Counted from the stretch's first letter, positions 1 to 9,400 are shown. The stretch: DNA of 64,000 nt from Planctomycetales bacterium (GCA_027452145.1 DAIDHB010000177.1:1-64000), one strand, 5' to 3'. Numbers and translations are program-made. Notes: generated from the sequence alone by a model not told the origin.

Positions 1-6
1 GGTGTC

Positions 7-53
7 ACCCTCCCGGCCGTGACCCCGCGTGGCGGGGTCACGGCCGGGAGGGT
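7..53. repeat. Perfect 22-bp inverted repeat hairpin
   Basis: Positions 7-28 are exactly complementary to 32-53, leaving a 3-nt loop (GTG). The stem is very GC rich. There is no T-tract on either side, so it is not a textbook intrinsic terminator, though it could still end transcription or protect a 3' end. The gene to its left lies outside the window. Confidence 0.8.
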
Positions 54-91
54 TCGTCGCGCGGAATCGGTGTGTGGCGCGGCGGTCCGAT

Positions 92-168
92 CCGGGGGGC
101 TGACGCCCCCCGGCTACGTCCGATCGCCCCCTGACGGGGGCTTGGAGCCCTTCCGGGACAGACTCTAA
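92..168. repeat. GC-rich palindromic element, copy 1 (GGGGGC-TGAC-GCCCCC type)
   Basis: Two hairpins share a TGAC loop: 92-100 pairs with 105-113 (9 bp) and 126-131 with 136-141 (6 bp). They are followed by CCTTCCGGGACAGACTCT at about 150-168. A related block, with the same TGAC-loop core and the same CTTCCGGAACAGACTCT tail, occurs near 23795-23838. This supports a dispersed repeat family rather than chance. Confidence 0.6.
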
Positions 169-189
169 GATGCGGTCGATGGCACCAGG

Positions 190-407
190 GGCGAGGACCC
201 GGCATCCTGCGTCGGGTCCTCGCCGCTGCGCGGGACGGCCTCGCGAGGATCTCAAGTGGACCTGGCCGTCTGCCGAGACGCTCTTCAAGTAGGTCGGGCA
301 GTCTTGCCCGACACTCTTCAAATCGGTCGAAAAACCCTGCTCGACGCGCAAACGGTGTCGGGCAGGAATACCCGCCACTTGAACCCTGTCGGGCGGGACG
401 GCCCGAC
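190..407. repeat. Cluster of three intergenic hairpins
   Basis: Three stems are visible in this non-coding stretch: 190-201 with 213-224 (12 bp, GGCGAGGACCCG), 293-300 with 305-312 (8 bp, GTCGGGCA) and 388-394 with 401-407 (7 bp, GTCGGGC). The motifs CTCTTCAA and GTCGGGC each recur. No convincing gene lies in 1-467. The role is unknown. Confidence 0.5.
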
Positions 408-467
408 CACTCTCCTGCCGGTATAGCGGAAAGGGATACCCCCATAGGCCATCGCGCCAACTTCGTC

Positions 468-923
468 ATGATCCGTGATGGGCGGGCATCGGCGTACTAC
501 AGCCAGTGGGCCGCGCTCGGCTGCATCGCCACGTTCGCGGACGGCCCGGATGTGGCCACCAGGGAAGCCTCTCAACACGAGCCGACGGACGGGCTGATGG
601 ACTGGGCCTACGCCGAGGGAGGCTACCTGATCGACTTCGACACGAAGGAGGCGATCGTCTTCGGATTGACGATCGATCCCGAGGAGTTCGCGGACGGCGT
701 GGACGACGAGGAGATGGTCGCGGCGAACGCAGCGTTCGCGGAGGGGGGCCTCGTCTACTTGCAGCACATCGCGCCGAGATGGGCCGGCTGGAAGCTCGCC
801 TGGGACGACCACGGGGTCGACGCGTTCGCCGCTCATCTGAAGAAACGGGCGATCGCCGACGTCGGCGTCGAGCCGGACTCGCATCCGCCCAACACTTCCC
901 CGGCGATCGAATACCAGGCATAG
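468..923 (+). CDS. Hypothetical protein, 151 aa
   Basis: I do not recognise a named family. It is an acidic cytoplasmic-type protein without signal peptide or membrane segment; aromatic runs near the N-terminus (YYSQWAA) and a DFDTKEAIVFG segment look like a folded domain. The ATG at 468 has no SD sequence. The frame stays open upstream and encodes ...GHRANFV just before this Met, and an ATA at 444 sits about 8 nt behind an AAAGGG. The true or ancestral start may therefore be eight codons earlier. It stands alone, with a minus-strand gene ending 28 bp downstream. Confidence 0.6.
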   Translation: MIRDGRASAYYSQWAALGCIATFADGPDVATREASQHEPTDGLMDWAYAEGGYLIDFDTKEAIVFGLTIDPEEFADGVDDEEMVAANAAFAEGGLVYLQHIAPRWAGWKLAWDDHGVDAFAAHLKKRAIADVGVEPDSHPPNTSPAIEYQA

Positions 924-950
924 CGTAGCACCGACGGATCGATCGCTCGA

Positions 951-1412
951 TCACCGACCGCGGCCGGCCAGGCCGCGATAAGCCATGGCGGCGGCGATTC
1001 CGCCGATAAGATACCAGCCGAACGTCATCGCGGCGGTCTGCGGCGTACGGGCACCCGGACGATGGCCCAGGCCCATCAGGGGAGGCAGCGCCACCGCGCC
1101 GAGCCCCGCGAGGGCCCCCAGCGCTGCGCCTCGCGCGAGCGCGCCCGACGGTCCTCCCAGGCCGACGAGCGAGTAATACAGCGAGTTGCTCACCACGTCG
1201 CCGGCCAGCGCCGCGGCCTGGAGCCGATCCTCGTCGGGAGGTTCCAGGCCGACCGCCTCCATGCCCCGGGCGATCGACCGCCGCCCGAGCGTGTCCATCC
1301 GGGGCGCGTCGGGATGCATGCGGCGGGCCGACTCGTGAATGACCGTCAAGGCCGTCGCGCCGGCCAGTCCGCTCAGCAAAGCGCTGCCCCAGCGGGTTGT
1401 TCCCTCGTTCAT
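951..1412 (-). CDS. Small membrane protein of unknown function, 153 aa
   Basis: Three hydrophobic, Gly/Ala-rich stretches (near residues 10-22, 65-110 and 130-145) suggest an inner-membrane protein. Start ATG at 1412 was chosen because GGAGGG lies 8 nt upstream; the frame extends further to 1511 without an SD. A conserved-looking soluble loop (HPDAPRMDTLGRR) follows the first hydrophobic stretch. Downstream of the NHL-repeat gene on the same strand but separated from it by a palindromic element, so probably its own unit. No family recognised. Confidence 0.65.
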   Translation of the reverse strand: MNEGTTRWGSALLSGLAGATALTVIHESARRMHPDAPRMDTLGRRSIARGMEAVGLEPPDEDRLQAAALAGDVVSNSLYYSLVGLGGPSGALARGAALGALAGLGAVALPPLMGLGHRPGARTPQTAAMTFGWYLIGGIAAAMAYRGLAGRGR

Positions 1413-1514
1413 CGACAGGCCCTCCGATCTCGTCTCGTCGCGGGTCTCCGGGCTGGACTTCTCCTGCGGGAGGAGGAAAAGCAACCCGCGTGCCGCAAGG
1501 GCCGATTGCAAGCC

Positions 1515-1570
1515 CTGACGAGAAGGGGACAGGCAACTCGAAGACCCGGAGCCAGTCCCCTTTTCGTCAG
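1515..1570 (-). terminator. Palindromic repeat, probable terminator
   Basis: CTGACGAGAAGGGGAC (1515-1530) pairs with GTCCCCTTTTCGTCAG (1555-1570) with one mismatch and a 24-nt loop. It lies just downstream of the minus-strand gene ending at 1584, a position suited to termination. From memory, GGGGACAGGC...AGTCCCC palindromes of this kind recur in Isosphaeraceae-type planctomycete genomes; this was not checked. Confidence 0.6.
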
Positions 1571-1583
1571 GCGACCGACCCGT

Positions 1584-2615
1584 TCACGGGCTCTGCTTGC
1601 CCGCCCCCGGCACGCGCACCAGCTTCATGATCCGGCCCGAGACGTTCCAGTCCTGCACGTACAGGTTGCCGTCCCGGTCCCAGGACGAGCCGTGCGTGCC
1701 GCTGAAAACCCCCTCGATCCACTCCGCCTGGGGGATGTTGTAGTTCCCTCCCCTGGCCGGGTCGGCGTTGTAGCCGAGGACCGCGACGATCGTGTTGGTC
1801 TTGTCGAGGATGACCAGCCGCCCGTGCAGGTCAGGCACGGAGACGTAGTCGCCCTGGACCACGGCCGAGGTCGGCATCCCCAGGCCGGTCACCACCTCGC
1901 CGATGAACTCTCCGTCGAGGCTGTAGTGCAGCAGGCGGCCCTTCGGTTGGTGATTGCGATCGCAGATCAAGAGGCGGGGCGGAGTGTATCGCGTGTCGAG
2001 CGTCATGCCGTGCGCGGTGTTGAACTCCTTGAGGCCGTTTCCCTTCTTCCCGAAATGCATCAGGTACTTGCCGGTCCTGTCGAACTTGAAGATGTGGTTG
2101 CTCGCGTAACCATCCGACAAAAAGATGTCACCATTCGGAGCGACGGTGATCGCCGTTGGGCTGAATTGCTTGAGCGCGAGGCCCGACTCCTTCGGGAATG
2201 GGAGCTTCAGGACGATCTCGCCGGTCCGGGAATGGAACTTGATCCCCTCGGCGCTGACGTTGCGGGCCCCGTAGATGAATTCCCCGTCGGCCTCGTCGCG
2301 GATCTTCATGTCGTGGATATCGGAATACTTATCGCCGAGGAAGCTACGAATCAGCTTGCCTTCGGGCGAGAAGACGAAGACCCCGGCGTGCGAGCTGGTG
2401 TAGATGCTGCCGTCGCTGTCGACGACGACACTTCCATGGCATGGCCCGATCACGGATTTCCCGTCGGGTGCAAGACCCCAGCCCGGCACGGTGTCGAACG
2501 TCATGACGCCGCTGCCCATCCGCACGGGATGAGCCTTATCTGATGCGAGGGCCGGCAGGGCAAGGCCGAAGGCAAGGACGAGGGCAAGGGCCACGAAGGT
2601 CGATCGGTTCTTCAC
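1584..2615 (-). CDS. Secreted NHL-repeat/beta-propeller protein
   Basis: The protein has 343 aa. An N-terminal signal peptide (VALALVLAFGLALPALAS) precedes a repetitive beta-propeller sequence with NHL-like blade motifs: GDIFLSDGYASNHIFKFDR, then a GLKEFNTAHGM strand, and DGNLYVQDWNVSGRIMKL at the C-terminus. Such proteins bind ligands or act as lyase-like enzymes (peptidylglycine lyase-type propellers), but I see no residue that fixes an activity. Start: GTG at 2615 with AGGAG 8 nt upstream. It should act outside the cytoplasm. The preceding gene on this strand is a secreted GH9 enzyme 112 bp away, so a shared role in breaking down polymers is possible but unproven. Confidence 0.75.
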   Translation of the reverse strand: MKNRSTFVALALVLAFGLALPALASDKAHPVRMGSGVMTFDTVPGWGLAPDGKSVIGPCHGSVVVDSDGSIYTSSHAGVFVFSPEGKLIRSFLGDKYSDIHDMKIRDEADGEFIYGARNVSAEGIKFHSRTGEIVLKLPFPKESGLALKQFSPTAITVAPNGDIFLSDGYASNHIFKFDRTGKYLMHFGKKGNGLKEFNTAHGMTLDTRYTPPRLLICDRNHQPKGRLLHYSLDGEFIGEVVTGLGMPTSAVVQGDYVSVPDLHGRLVILDKTNTIVAVLGYNADPARGGNYNIPQAEWIEGVFSGTHGSSWDRDGNLYVQDWNVSGRIMKLVRVPGAGKQSP

Positions 2616-2727
2616 AGGCGGGACTCCTACCTGAATGACGAAGGAATGCGATCTGTCGAGGTTATGCCTTCCGGGGCCGCTCCGCAATCATCCAGGCGGG
2701 AGGACTGTCGGGGCGAGGCCCGGCCGG

Positions 2728-4425
2728 TCACGGGGCCTTCGCATCCTGAGCGGCGGCGAGGGCGTAGATCAGGGCGGCGTTCCAGTTGATGGCGATCTCG
2801 TTCGTCTGGTAGCTGGGCTGCTCGTCCTTCCAGCTCGTGGCGCGGGGGTGCGCGCCACCGACCAGGTAGCCGGGCCAGGGCTCCACGTCATCGCCGCCGG
2901 AGCGCCGGTCGTGCGGGTGCAAGGGGGGCCGGGCGCCCAGACCGGTCACGAACGACCGTCCATACGGGTTGCGGCCGAAGAGGTAGTTGAGCGCGTCGAG
3001 CGAGGTGTTGAGATAGGCCGGCTTCGGCTCGACGCGATGCGCCGCGCGGAGGACCAGCACCTGTCTCGCGAGCGAGCCGTTGCAGCCCCAGTAATAGCGG
3101 CTGCCCAGGGGCCGCCGGTAGCCGTTGTCCTTCGCCCGGCCATCGGCGACGATCGAGTCGGCCGCAGCGATCAGGCCCTTCTTCACCTGGTCGACCAGCG
3201 CCGGATCGCGGCCGGTTCGCTTCGAGCCCAGGTAGGTGAAGAGGCCGAGATTCTTTACCTCGCCCCAGTCGAAATCGGCGTCGACGCGGGCCTCGACGGC
3301 CCGGATGCGGGCCTCGAGGTCGCGGAGCGCGTCGGCCTCGCCCGTGGTCTCCCAGAACTCGGCCGCGGCCCAGAGCCGGTCGTCGGCGTCGCCCGTCTCA
3401 TAGCCGCCGGTGAAGAAGCCTTTCTGGTCGGCCGCGTGGTTCTTCGGGTGTGCCTCCAGGAACGCTCGGGCCTTGCGCGCCGCAGCGAGGCAACGATCGG
3501 CGAAGGCCGGGTCGAACGGGCGGAAATGGCGCGCGGCCTGGGCGGTCATCGCCATCAGATCGGCCGTCGCGGCGCTGCCCCAGGGGGTGAAGTAGCGCTC
3601 GGATTTCTCCAGCTCGGGCAGGACGAACGCGCCGAACATCCGGGTGGTGAGCTTGTGATAGACCGATCCGTCGGGCGCCTGCATCTTCAGCAGCCACTCG
3701 AGCTCCCAGCGCAGCTCGTCGAGGAAGTCGGGGGTGGCGTTGCCCGACTCGGGGATCTCCAGCCGGACCTGGCGGAGCGTTGGCTGGAAGTCCTCCCAGG
3801 CGCGAAACATCACGCCGACGGTAACGCCCGCGTTCACGACGTACTTGTTGTAATCGCCAGCGTCGTGCCAGCCGCCGGTGCCGTCGCGGTGCTCGTGCTT
3901 GCCCGCCACGAAGTCAAGCCAGGCGTCCTCGGTGTGGCAGGCGGCGTGGGCGAAGACGTTGCCGCGAGACTCGCCCCGCACCGCCGTGCCGCACCGCCAG
4001 AGATACATGGCCCGCGTGACGACCAGGAACGGCTCGCGATAGACGTCGGCGCCGATGCGGAACGAATCCGACCGGCCGACGCCGGGCACCTCCAGCCGGT
4101 ACTCGCCCGGCTCGGTCAGCGCCGAGAAATCCGCCGTGTCGAGCATCGTGCGGGTGTCGACGTCCTCGACCGGGCCGGCGACGGCGGCCTCGAGCACCTT
4201 CGCCCCATCGCGGAAGCGGACGACCGCGAAGCGCTCGCACTTCGCGGCGATCGACGCCTGCTTGGGCCGATTGGGCAGGTAGCCGATCGAATTCAGCCGG
4301 ATGGCCGGCACGGACTCATCGTCGTCGGCCCGGGCCGTCGCGAGCCCGAGCCCGCCCGTCGACGCGAGGACCTGCGCCGTCACCAGCACGATCGCCGGCC
4401 GGATGCCGATTCGCGGTATCTGCAT
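2728..4425 (-). CDS. Glycoside hydrolase family 9 (endoglucanase-type), secreted
   Basis: The protein has 565 aa. A signal peptide (about residues 1-33, ending ATARA) is followed by an Ig-like CelD-N domain (IRLNSIGYLPNRPKQA) and a GH9 (alpha/alpha)6-barrel. Catalytic motifs are present: HDAGDYNKY with the two Asp at about 188 and 191 (nucleophilic water), and the C-terminal YQTNEIAINWNAAL with the acid Glu at about 543. GH9 enzymes cleave beta-1,4 links in cellulose or related glucans, and some members of the CelD-N subgroup act on chito- or xyloglucan oligomers, so the substrate is open. Start ATG at 4425 has GGGGAG 8 nt upstream. It lies 145 bp downstream of another secreted carbohydrate-active gene. 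Confidence 0.9.
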   Translation of the reverse strand: MQIPRIGIRPAIVLVTAQVLASTGGLGLATARADDDESVPAIRLNSIGYLPNRPKQASIAAKCERFAVVRFRDGAKVLEAAVAGPVEDVDTRTMLDTADFSALTEPGEYRLEVPGVGRSDSFRIGADVYREPFLVVTRAMYLWRCGTAVRGESRGNVFAHAACHTEDAWLDFVAGKHEHRDGTGGWHDAGDYNKYVVNAGVTVGVMFRAWEDFQPTLRQVRLEIPESGNATPDFLDELRWELEWLLKMQAPDGSVYHKLTTRMFGAFVLPELEKSERYFTPWGSAATADLMAMTAQAARHFRPFDPAFADRCLAAARKARAFLEAHPKNHAADQKGFFTGGYETGDADDRLWAAAEFWETTGEADALRDLEARIRAVEARVDADFDWGEVKNLGLFTYLGSKRTGRDPALVDQVKKGLIAAADSIVADGRAKDNGYRRPLGSRYYWGCNGSLARQVLVLRAAHRVEPKPAYLNTSLDALNYLFGRNPYGRSFVTGLGARPPLHPHDRRSGGDDVEPWPGYLVGGAHPRATSWKDEQPSYQTNEIAINWNAALIYALAAAQDAKAP

Positions 4426-4570
4426 CGTGTTGTCTCCCCGGTCGTGATTCCAGGCTGACGCCATCGTCGGTCCCACCGCGGCCTCGCATCCACGACAGGC
4501 GACTGAGACCGCCATTGTGCCAGGGGGAATTGCGTCAGGCCAGCCGGTAGGGACGACCGCGGCGGCCCAT

Positions 4571-7483
4571 CTACGGCAAGCGCCGTGGGGTGCGGAAGTC
4601 GACGAGCTTCCTCGCCGGCGTCGGGCGCGCTTGCGAGAGCGATTCGCCCAGGGCCATTCTCAGCGCCGCCAGGTCCTGCGGGCGGAGGCGGGCGTAGTCG
4701 ATCCGGCCGGCGTCCTCGGCGACCGCCTGGCCGGTGCCATGGCGCTCGCCCGAGAGCTTCAGCGCGGCGCGGACCCCGCTGCCGACCGCCCAGCGCGGCT
4801 CGTTGTGCACCTGCGACCAGAGCGTCAGGTACTCCACGTCCTGCTGGCCCCGGCGATAGGCCTTCAGGCGGACCGACGGGATCACTCCGGCAGACCGATG
4901 CCCGGCCGCAGCGCCCGATGGGTTCGGGTAGAACAGCGACAATTCATCCGCGCGCTTCCACGAGTCGGCGTTGCCGATCGTCTGCCACGGGACGATCCCG
5001 TCCGTCCCCATCGACCAGGCGTCCAGGCACCAGCCCACCGGCTGGAGGTTCGAACCCTCCACCGGGTTCGTCGAGCCGTACTCCAGCACGATCTCGCCCA
5101 GCGTCGCCTTGCGGTCGAATACCATGCGCGGATATTTGCGCACCGCACCGCCGACCACATGATAATCGAGCAATCCGTCGAGGCTGTCGCGCCGCCACTG
5201 CGGGCGCGAGATGTCGGCGCGGAAGACCATTCGCGGACCAGGACCTGGCGCACTTTTCGTCCCGTTCACCCCCTCGTGGAACGCACGGGCATAATAGCGC
5301 AGGGCCCAGTAATCCTGGAAGCTCGCCGGCTCGTCGAGTAGCCACGGCGACGAGCCCCGCGACCAGCCGTTCCGCTTGAAATCCACCTTGTTATTCAGGA
5401 AGCCCTCGAACAGCGTCTCGTTCCAGCCGCGGGCGCGGAAGTGCTCGGCCATCGCGCGCGAGGCCGCCACGAACGCCTCGCGATAGGAGTCGGGAAAGGC
5501 GCGGTCGGCCCAGTAGTTGCCGTTGTAGTTCCCCTCCATCGGCGTCGGCCAGTTCTCGTGCAATGCGAGATAGAACACGTCGACCGGAACCCCCTTGCGA
5601 GGCAGGTCGGCGAAGGCCGAGCCGTCGAGCAGCGGGCCGAAGCGGCGGTCCCAGGCGGTCCAGTCGAACGACCGTTGGCGCGGGTCCCAGCGCGGGACGC
5701 AGCCGTCGGACACGTGGCCGTTCTGGTGGTATGGCAGGCGGTCGATCACCGTCCGGTGCCGGTGCGCCAGGCGATAGTAATCCCGTTCGTTCTCGGGTAG
5801 GTCATACGAGTTCATCTCGGGGATGAAGCTGAGATGATCCGGCAGGGTGAAGTCCCAGACGCGCAGCACGACGGACAGCCGGAGCGATTCGCCCGCGGAC
5901 GACCCGCGGGCCCGGAGGGTCAGGGTCCCGCGGTACTCGCCGGCGAGCAGGTCGTGCGGCACATAGACCTCGGCATGCAGACCGGTGGCCAGCCCGCCCG
6001 ACGAGGCGGCCGGGAAATCGAGCGGGACGATCGGGTCGGGCAGCGGGCCGCTCTTCGAGGGCACGGGGTGGTAACGGCCAAGCTCGACCGACGGCGGCCG
6101 GCCGGCGCCGGGCGGGGCGTCGAAGGTCAGCTCGGGGACGATGCGATCGCGGTCCCGGGCCGTCCCCCCGCGCAGCAATACCTGGAAGGCGACGAACTCG
6201 TTCCGCGCCGCGTGCAGGGTGATGCGACGATCGGCGGCGCTCCAGAGGTGATTGGCGGCGAGGTAGCCGTCTGGCTGGGCCGGGATGAAGGCGCCCGTGT
6301 CGGGGTGGACCTTGTCCAGCTCGTCGACCACGACGACCTCGACCGGCCCGACGCGCGGCAGGGCGGCGGTCGTCGAGGAACCTGGCCGGGATCCGGCAAC
6401 CTTCGGTGCGGGCAGCGGCGCGGGGCGATGGCCCGAAACGCGGAAGTCGAGTGTCGCCGCCGGACCGACGTTGCCGGCCGCGTCGACGGCGCGGATGGCG
6501 AGCCTGGCCGTCGAGCCGGGGGCCAGGTTCAGCCCGTAGAGTGCCATCTGGACTCGCGCTCCGGGAGCGCCGGCCATCGGGATCAGCTCGCGGGGCAGGG
6601 GACGGCCGCCCAGCTCGGCGAGGAAGCCGAGCGTGCCGGCCGGGCCGGCGTCGCGGGGCGTGACCCACCCGACCCGGGCCTCGCCGGGAGGCATTTGCGC
6701 GGTGCGCGGATCAACGTACAGGCCACTCGGCGCGGACGGCGGACGACGGTCCTCGGGGCCGGGCTCGAGCTCGAAATACGGCGCGCTCGCGCGGTTCTGG
6801 TCGCGGCTGAAGACGAACCGGTTGGGGAACAGCCGGAAGTCGAACGACTCGCCGCGGCGAGTCCACTCCGAGCCGGTATCGTCGAACACGAGGAAGCCGT
6901 GACTCAGGCCGGCGAGGCGTGCGGCGACGACCTTCGGGTCGACGGAAACGACCTGCCAGCCGTCCTGGTCGGGCGTCGAGGCGTCGGCCATCTGCCAGGA
7001 CGTGCCGCCGTTGCCCAGGACGACATGACAGAGGTCGCCGCCCTCGATGGACCAGGGAAGGTCGGGATGCCGGCGGCGGTGGAACGTCGCACCGCCCGGC
7101 TCGACGGCGTAATTCGTCCCCTTGCCCTCGAACCACTCGGCCCCGACGCCGCTGACGGTCACTCGCCAGAGGCGATCATCGCCGGCCTTGCGCAGGTGGA
7201 GGGTCGCCGACCGGATCGTCCGGCCCCGCAGCGCCGCGCGGGCGGCGTCGGCGTCGATGTCGAGGAGGGTCATCTCCTGGATGCTCTTGAGCTTCAATCG
7301 CGAGGCGGCGCCGTTGTTGCCGTCGGCCTCGCGGCCGACCTCGGAGACCCAGGTGTCGCGGGTCGCGTCGAGGCGGATCGGCCGCGCGTGGCCCGTGGTC
7401 TGGGCTCGGGCAGACGCCGAACATGCCAGCACGATCAGCCACAAGAGTCCACACAGACTCGACCGGAGGAAGATGCGTCTCAT
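4571..7483 (-). CDS. Secreted DUF4091 (GH123-like) multidomain protein, 970 aa
   Basis: A signal peptide (LLWLIVLACSASARAQ) is followed by a DNRLRE-like beta domain (about 30-230, RLDATRDTWVSEVG...), an Fn3-like module (about 250-350), a beta-sandwich with a VVDELDKVHPDT start, and a C-terminal TIM-barrel-like DUF4091 region. The last contains the typical ending PSVRLKAYRRGQQDVEYLTL. DUF4091 is related to GH123 N-acetyl-galactosaminidases; whether this one has that activity cannot be told. The SD is weak (CGAGG 9 nt upstream). A TPSVC-free, wholly extracytoplasmic protein, it may work with the adjacent GH9 enzyme on polysaccharides. Confidence 0.8.
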   Translation of the reverse strand: MRRIFLRSSLCGLLWLIVLACSASARAQTTGHARPIRLDATRDTWVSEVGREADGNNGAASRLKLKSIQEMTLLDIDADAARAALRGRTIRSATLHLRKAGDDRLWRVTVSGVGAEWFEGKGTNYAVEPGGATFHRRRHPDLPWSIEGGDLCHVVLGNGGTSWQMADASTPDQDGWQVVSVDPKVVAARLAGLSHGFLVFDDTGSEWTRRGESFDFRLFPNRFVFSRDQNRASAPYFELEPGPEDRRPPSAPSGLYVDPRTAQMPPGEARVGWVTPRDAGPAGTLGFLAELGGRPLPRELIPMAGAPGARVQMALYGLNLAPGSTARLAIRAVDAAGNVGPAATLDFRVSGHRPAPLPAPKVAGSRPGSSTTAALPRVGPVEVVVVDELDKVHPDTGAFIPAQPDGYLAANHLWSAADRRITLHAARNEFVAFQVLLRGGTARDRDRIVPELTFDAPPGAGRPPSVELGRYHPVPSKSGPLPDPIVPLDFPAASSGGLATGLHAEVYVPHDLLAGEYRGTLTLRARGSSAGESLRLSVVLRVWDFTLPDHLSFIPEMNSYDLPENERDYYRLAHRHRTVIDRLPYHQNGHVSDGCVPRWDPRQRSFDWTAWDRRFGPLLDGSAFADLPRKGVPVDVFYLALHENWPTPMEGNYNGNYWADRAFPDSYREAFVAASRAMAEHFRARGWNETLFEGFLNNKVDFKRNGWSRGSSPWLLDEPASFQDYWALRYYARAFHEGVNGTKSAPGPGPRMVFRADISRPQWRRDSLDGLLDYHVVGGAVRKYPRMVFDRKATLGEIVLEYGSTNPVEGSNLQPVGWCLDAWSMGTDGIVPWQTIGNADSWKRADELSLFYPNPSGAAAGHRSAGVIPSVRLKAYRRGQQDVEYLTLWSQVHNEPRWAVGSGVRAALKLSGERHGTGQAVAEDAGRIDYARLRPQDLAALRMALGESLSQARPTPARKLVDFRTPRRLP

Positions 7484-7521
7484 GACGGATGCCTCGGCTC
7501 ATCCGAACGTCGCGAACTGAT

Positions 7522-7956
7522 TCAGAACACGTCGAGACCCCATTCGCCGTGATGGTCCGGATTACCGATCAAGCGCCGGCCCTTGGTGTCGACGACCCAG
7601 TCCAGCGCCTCGAGAGGAATCTGGCCGACGAGGACCGGATACTCGTCGTCGATCTCGCCGACGTCCACGGGGCAATGGCGGCCCTGAATCGTTAGCCTCA
7701 CTGGGCCGTACATCGGCAGGAGGAACTCGCCGCCGAGCCCGCGCGAATGGCGCGTGCTGGTGGACTCCAGTCCAAGGGCGGCGACGATTCGCCTGGGAAG
7801 CAACAGCGTCGTGGCGCCGGTGTCCACCAGGGCATCGGAGATCTCGATGCGGCGCACCTCATCGTCAGGCAGCAGCCCCAACTTCGCCTTGTACAGGTCC
7901 CCGAGATTCTCGATTTTCGCGGTCACCAGGACCTTCGCCATCGTCTCCGTCTCCAT
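7522..7956 (-). CDS. Retropepsin-like (clan AA) aspartic protease
   Basis: A 144-aa single-domain protein. The active-site motif DALVDTGATTLLLP places the catalytic Asp at about residue 45; the second half has the usual flap and a closing strand, VLVGQIPLEALDWVVD. One domain holds one Asp, so activity would need a homodimer as in retropepsins. No signal peptide is seen, so it is probably cytoplasmic. Start ATG 7956 has GAGGAG six bases upstream; the open frame up to 8031 lacks one. It lies 72 bp downstream of the acyltransferase gene and 38 bp before the DUF4091 gene, so co-transcription is possible. Confidence 0.8.
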   Translation of the reverse strand: METETMAKVLVTAKIENLGDLYKAKLGLLPDDEVRRIEISDALVDTGATTLLLPRRIVAALGLESTSTRHSRGLGGEFLLPMYGPVRLTIQGRHCPVDVGEIDDEYPVLVGQIPLEALDWVVDTKGRRLIGNPDHHGEWGLDVF

Positions 7957-8027
7957 CGTAGGCTCCTCAGACGAATGCGAATGACCTCGGGAATGGATGG
8001 GTCTTCGTCCCGATCGACCCCCGCCTT

Positions 8028-9332
8028 TCAAATCTTCAGGTAGATCTTACGCCGATACATCCAGAACAGGATCAGCCAGAGCACCAGGAGCGCGGCCACG
8101 CCGTGCAGGAACGGCTCGTAGGGATTGCCCAGGACCCGGAACGGACGATGGCCGAGGTGAGTATACAGGTTTTTCTTGATGAAATCCTCGAACAGGGCGT
8201 TCATGCAATACGCGGCGATCGAGTTCATGCCGATGACCCGCAGCGGGAAGGCCCAGGAGCGCAGGCCCACGAGATCGATGATCGCATAAAAACCCGCCAG
8301 GAACAGGAAGCACCAGCCGCCGCTGAACAACACCCAGCTCGGGGTCCAGATCCGCTTGACCACCGGGCAGACGCCCAGCGTGCCCAGCCCCCAGCCGGCC
8401 GCCAGGCCGATTACGCCGACCGCGATGAACCCGAGGAGCTTCCGCCAGCCCGGGCCCGGACGGCGCAGCACACCGCCGGCCAGGAGGCCGAGGATCATCG
8501 TGCCCAGGGTCGGGATGAAGCTGAGGGTCGCGTACCCGCCGCCGTTGTGAGTGAAAGGTGCCTGGCGGGGAAACAGGTTGACGAACCACGTGTCGAAGGC
8601 CCAGGCGAGGTTGGAGTTCTTGTCCCAGTGCGCGGCGAAGCCCGCTAGATGCGGCCAGCTCGGCGGGACGCCGACGTCCTGGAAGGAGAAGTTCGGGCCC
8701 GGCGCCGGATAGAGCGCGAACGCCGCCCAGTCGCCCAGCAGGATCACCGCCAGCGCGATCCACTGCACCCGCACGGAGAAGAATCCCAGGACGAACAGGA
8801 ACGGGTAGCCCAGACCGATCTGGCTGAGGGTGTCCTCGAAGGTGAAGATGGTCTGGGAGGCATGCCGCGAGCGGAGGAAGACGCCCAGGGCCACGAGGAG
8901 CAGAGCCCGCCAGAACGCGTGGGCCGTCATCCGGGCCCGCGACTGGCCGCGCGCCATCCTCGCGGCGATCGAGAACGGCAAGGCCACGCCGACCAGGAAC
9001 GAGAACGAGGGCTGGATCAGGTCATGCAGCGAACAACCGATCCACGACGCGTGGGACTGGTGATGGCATAACAAGGCCCAGAACTCGACGGCGGCCGAAC
9101 GCACGTCGGGTGTCTTCTGGGCGAGTTTGCGGAGCGACTCGGCGACGTCGCAGGTGCGCAGGACCTCGGCCATCATGAGGAACATGACGAGCCCGCGATA
9201 GGCGTCGATCGAGGCCAGGCGCGGCGGCGGCAAGGGGGGCGGCTGGCCCCCGGCCGGCAACGGAGGCGGTGACGATGGCGATGACAAGGATGGAGATCCG
9301 GAAGTCGGCACAGGCTGCGTGTCGTGATTCAT
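8028..9332 (-). CDS. Multi-pass membrane acyltransferase, DUF5009/HGSNAT-like
   Basis: The protein has 434 aa. A proline/serine-rich cytoplasmic N-terminus (1-38) precedes the family hallmark [16 protein letters not shown] and about ten hydrophobic helices; the end is a basic RRKIYLK tail. Proteins of the DUF5009/DUF1624 superfamily resemble eukaryotic heparan-alpha-glucosaminide N-acetyltransferase and are thought to transfer acetyl groups to sugars across the membrane. The histidine-bearing segment [19 protein letters not shown] is where the active His would be expected. No SD precedes the ATG. A strong terminator lies upstream, so it probably has its own promoter between 9333 and 9400. Confidence 0.85.
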   Translation of the reverse strand: MNHDTQPVPTSGSPSLSSPSSPPPLPAGGQPPPLPPPRLASIDAYRGLVMFLMMAEVLRTCDVAESLRKLAQKTPDVRSAAVEFWALLCHHQSHASWIGCSLHDLIQPSFSFLVGVALPFSIAARMARGQSRARMTAHAFWRALLLVALGVFLRSRHASQTIFTFEDTLSQIGLGYPFLFVLGFFSVRVQWIALAVILLGDWAAFALYPAPGPNFSFQDVGVPPSWPHLAGFAAHWDKNSNLAWAFDTWFVNLFPRQAPFTHNGGGYATLSFIPTLGTMILGLLAGGVLRRPGPGWRKLLGFIAVGVIGLAAGWGLGTLGVCPVVKRIWTPSWVLFSGGWCFLFLAGFYAIIDLVGLRSWAFPLRVIGMNSIAAYCMNALFEDFIKKNLYTHLGHRPFRVLGNPYEPFLHGVAALLVLWLILFWMYRRKIYLKI

Positions 9333-9400
9333 ATCGGTGGCGGCCGTGGGCGTCGGAGGGCGGATTCCGACCCGATCCGGCTCCTGAATCGGCGGGACTT

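Noticed and set aside
5043-5062. tRNA-like TPsiC arm (GGAGGTTCGAACCCTCC)
   Set aside because: It lies within the well-supported DUF4091 gene, and no acceptor stem, D arm or anticodon arm fits around it.
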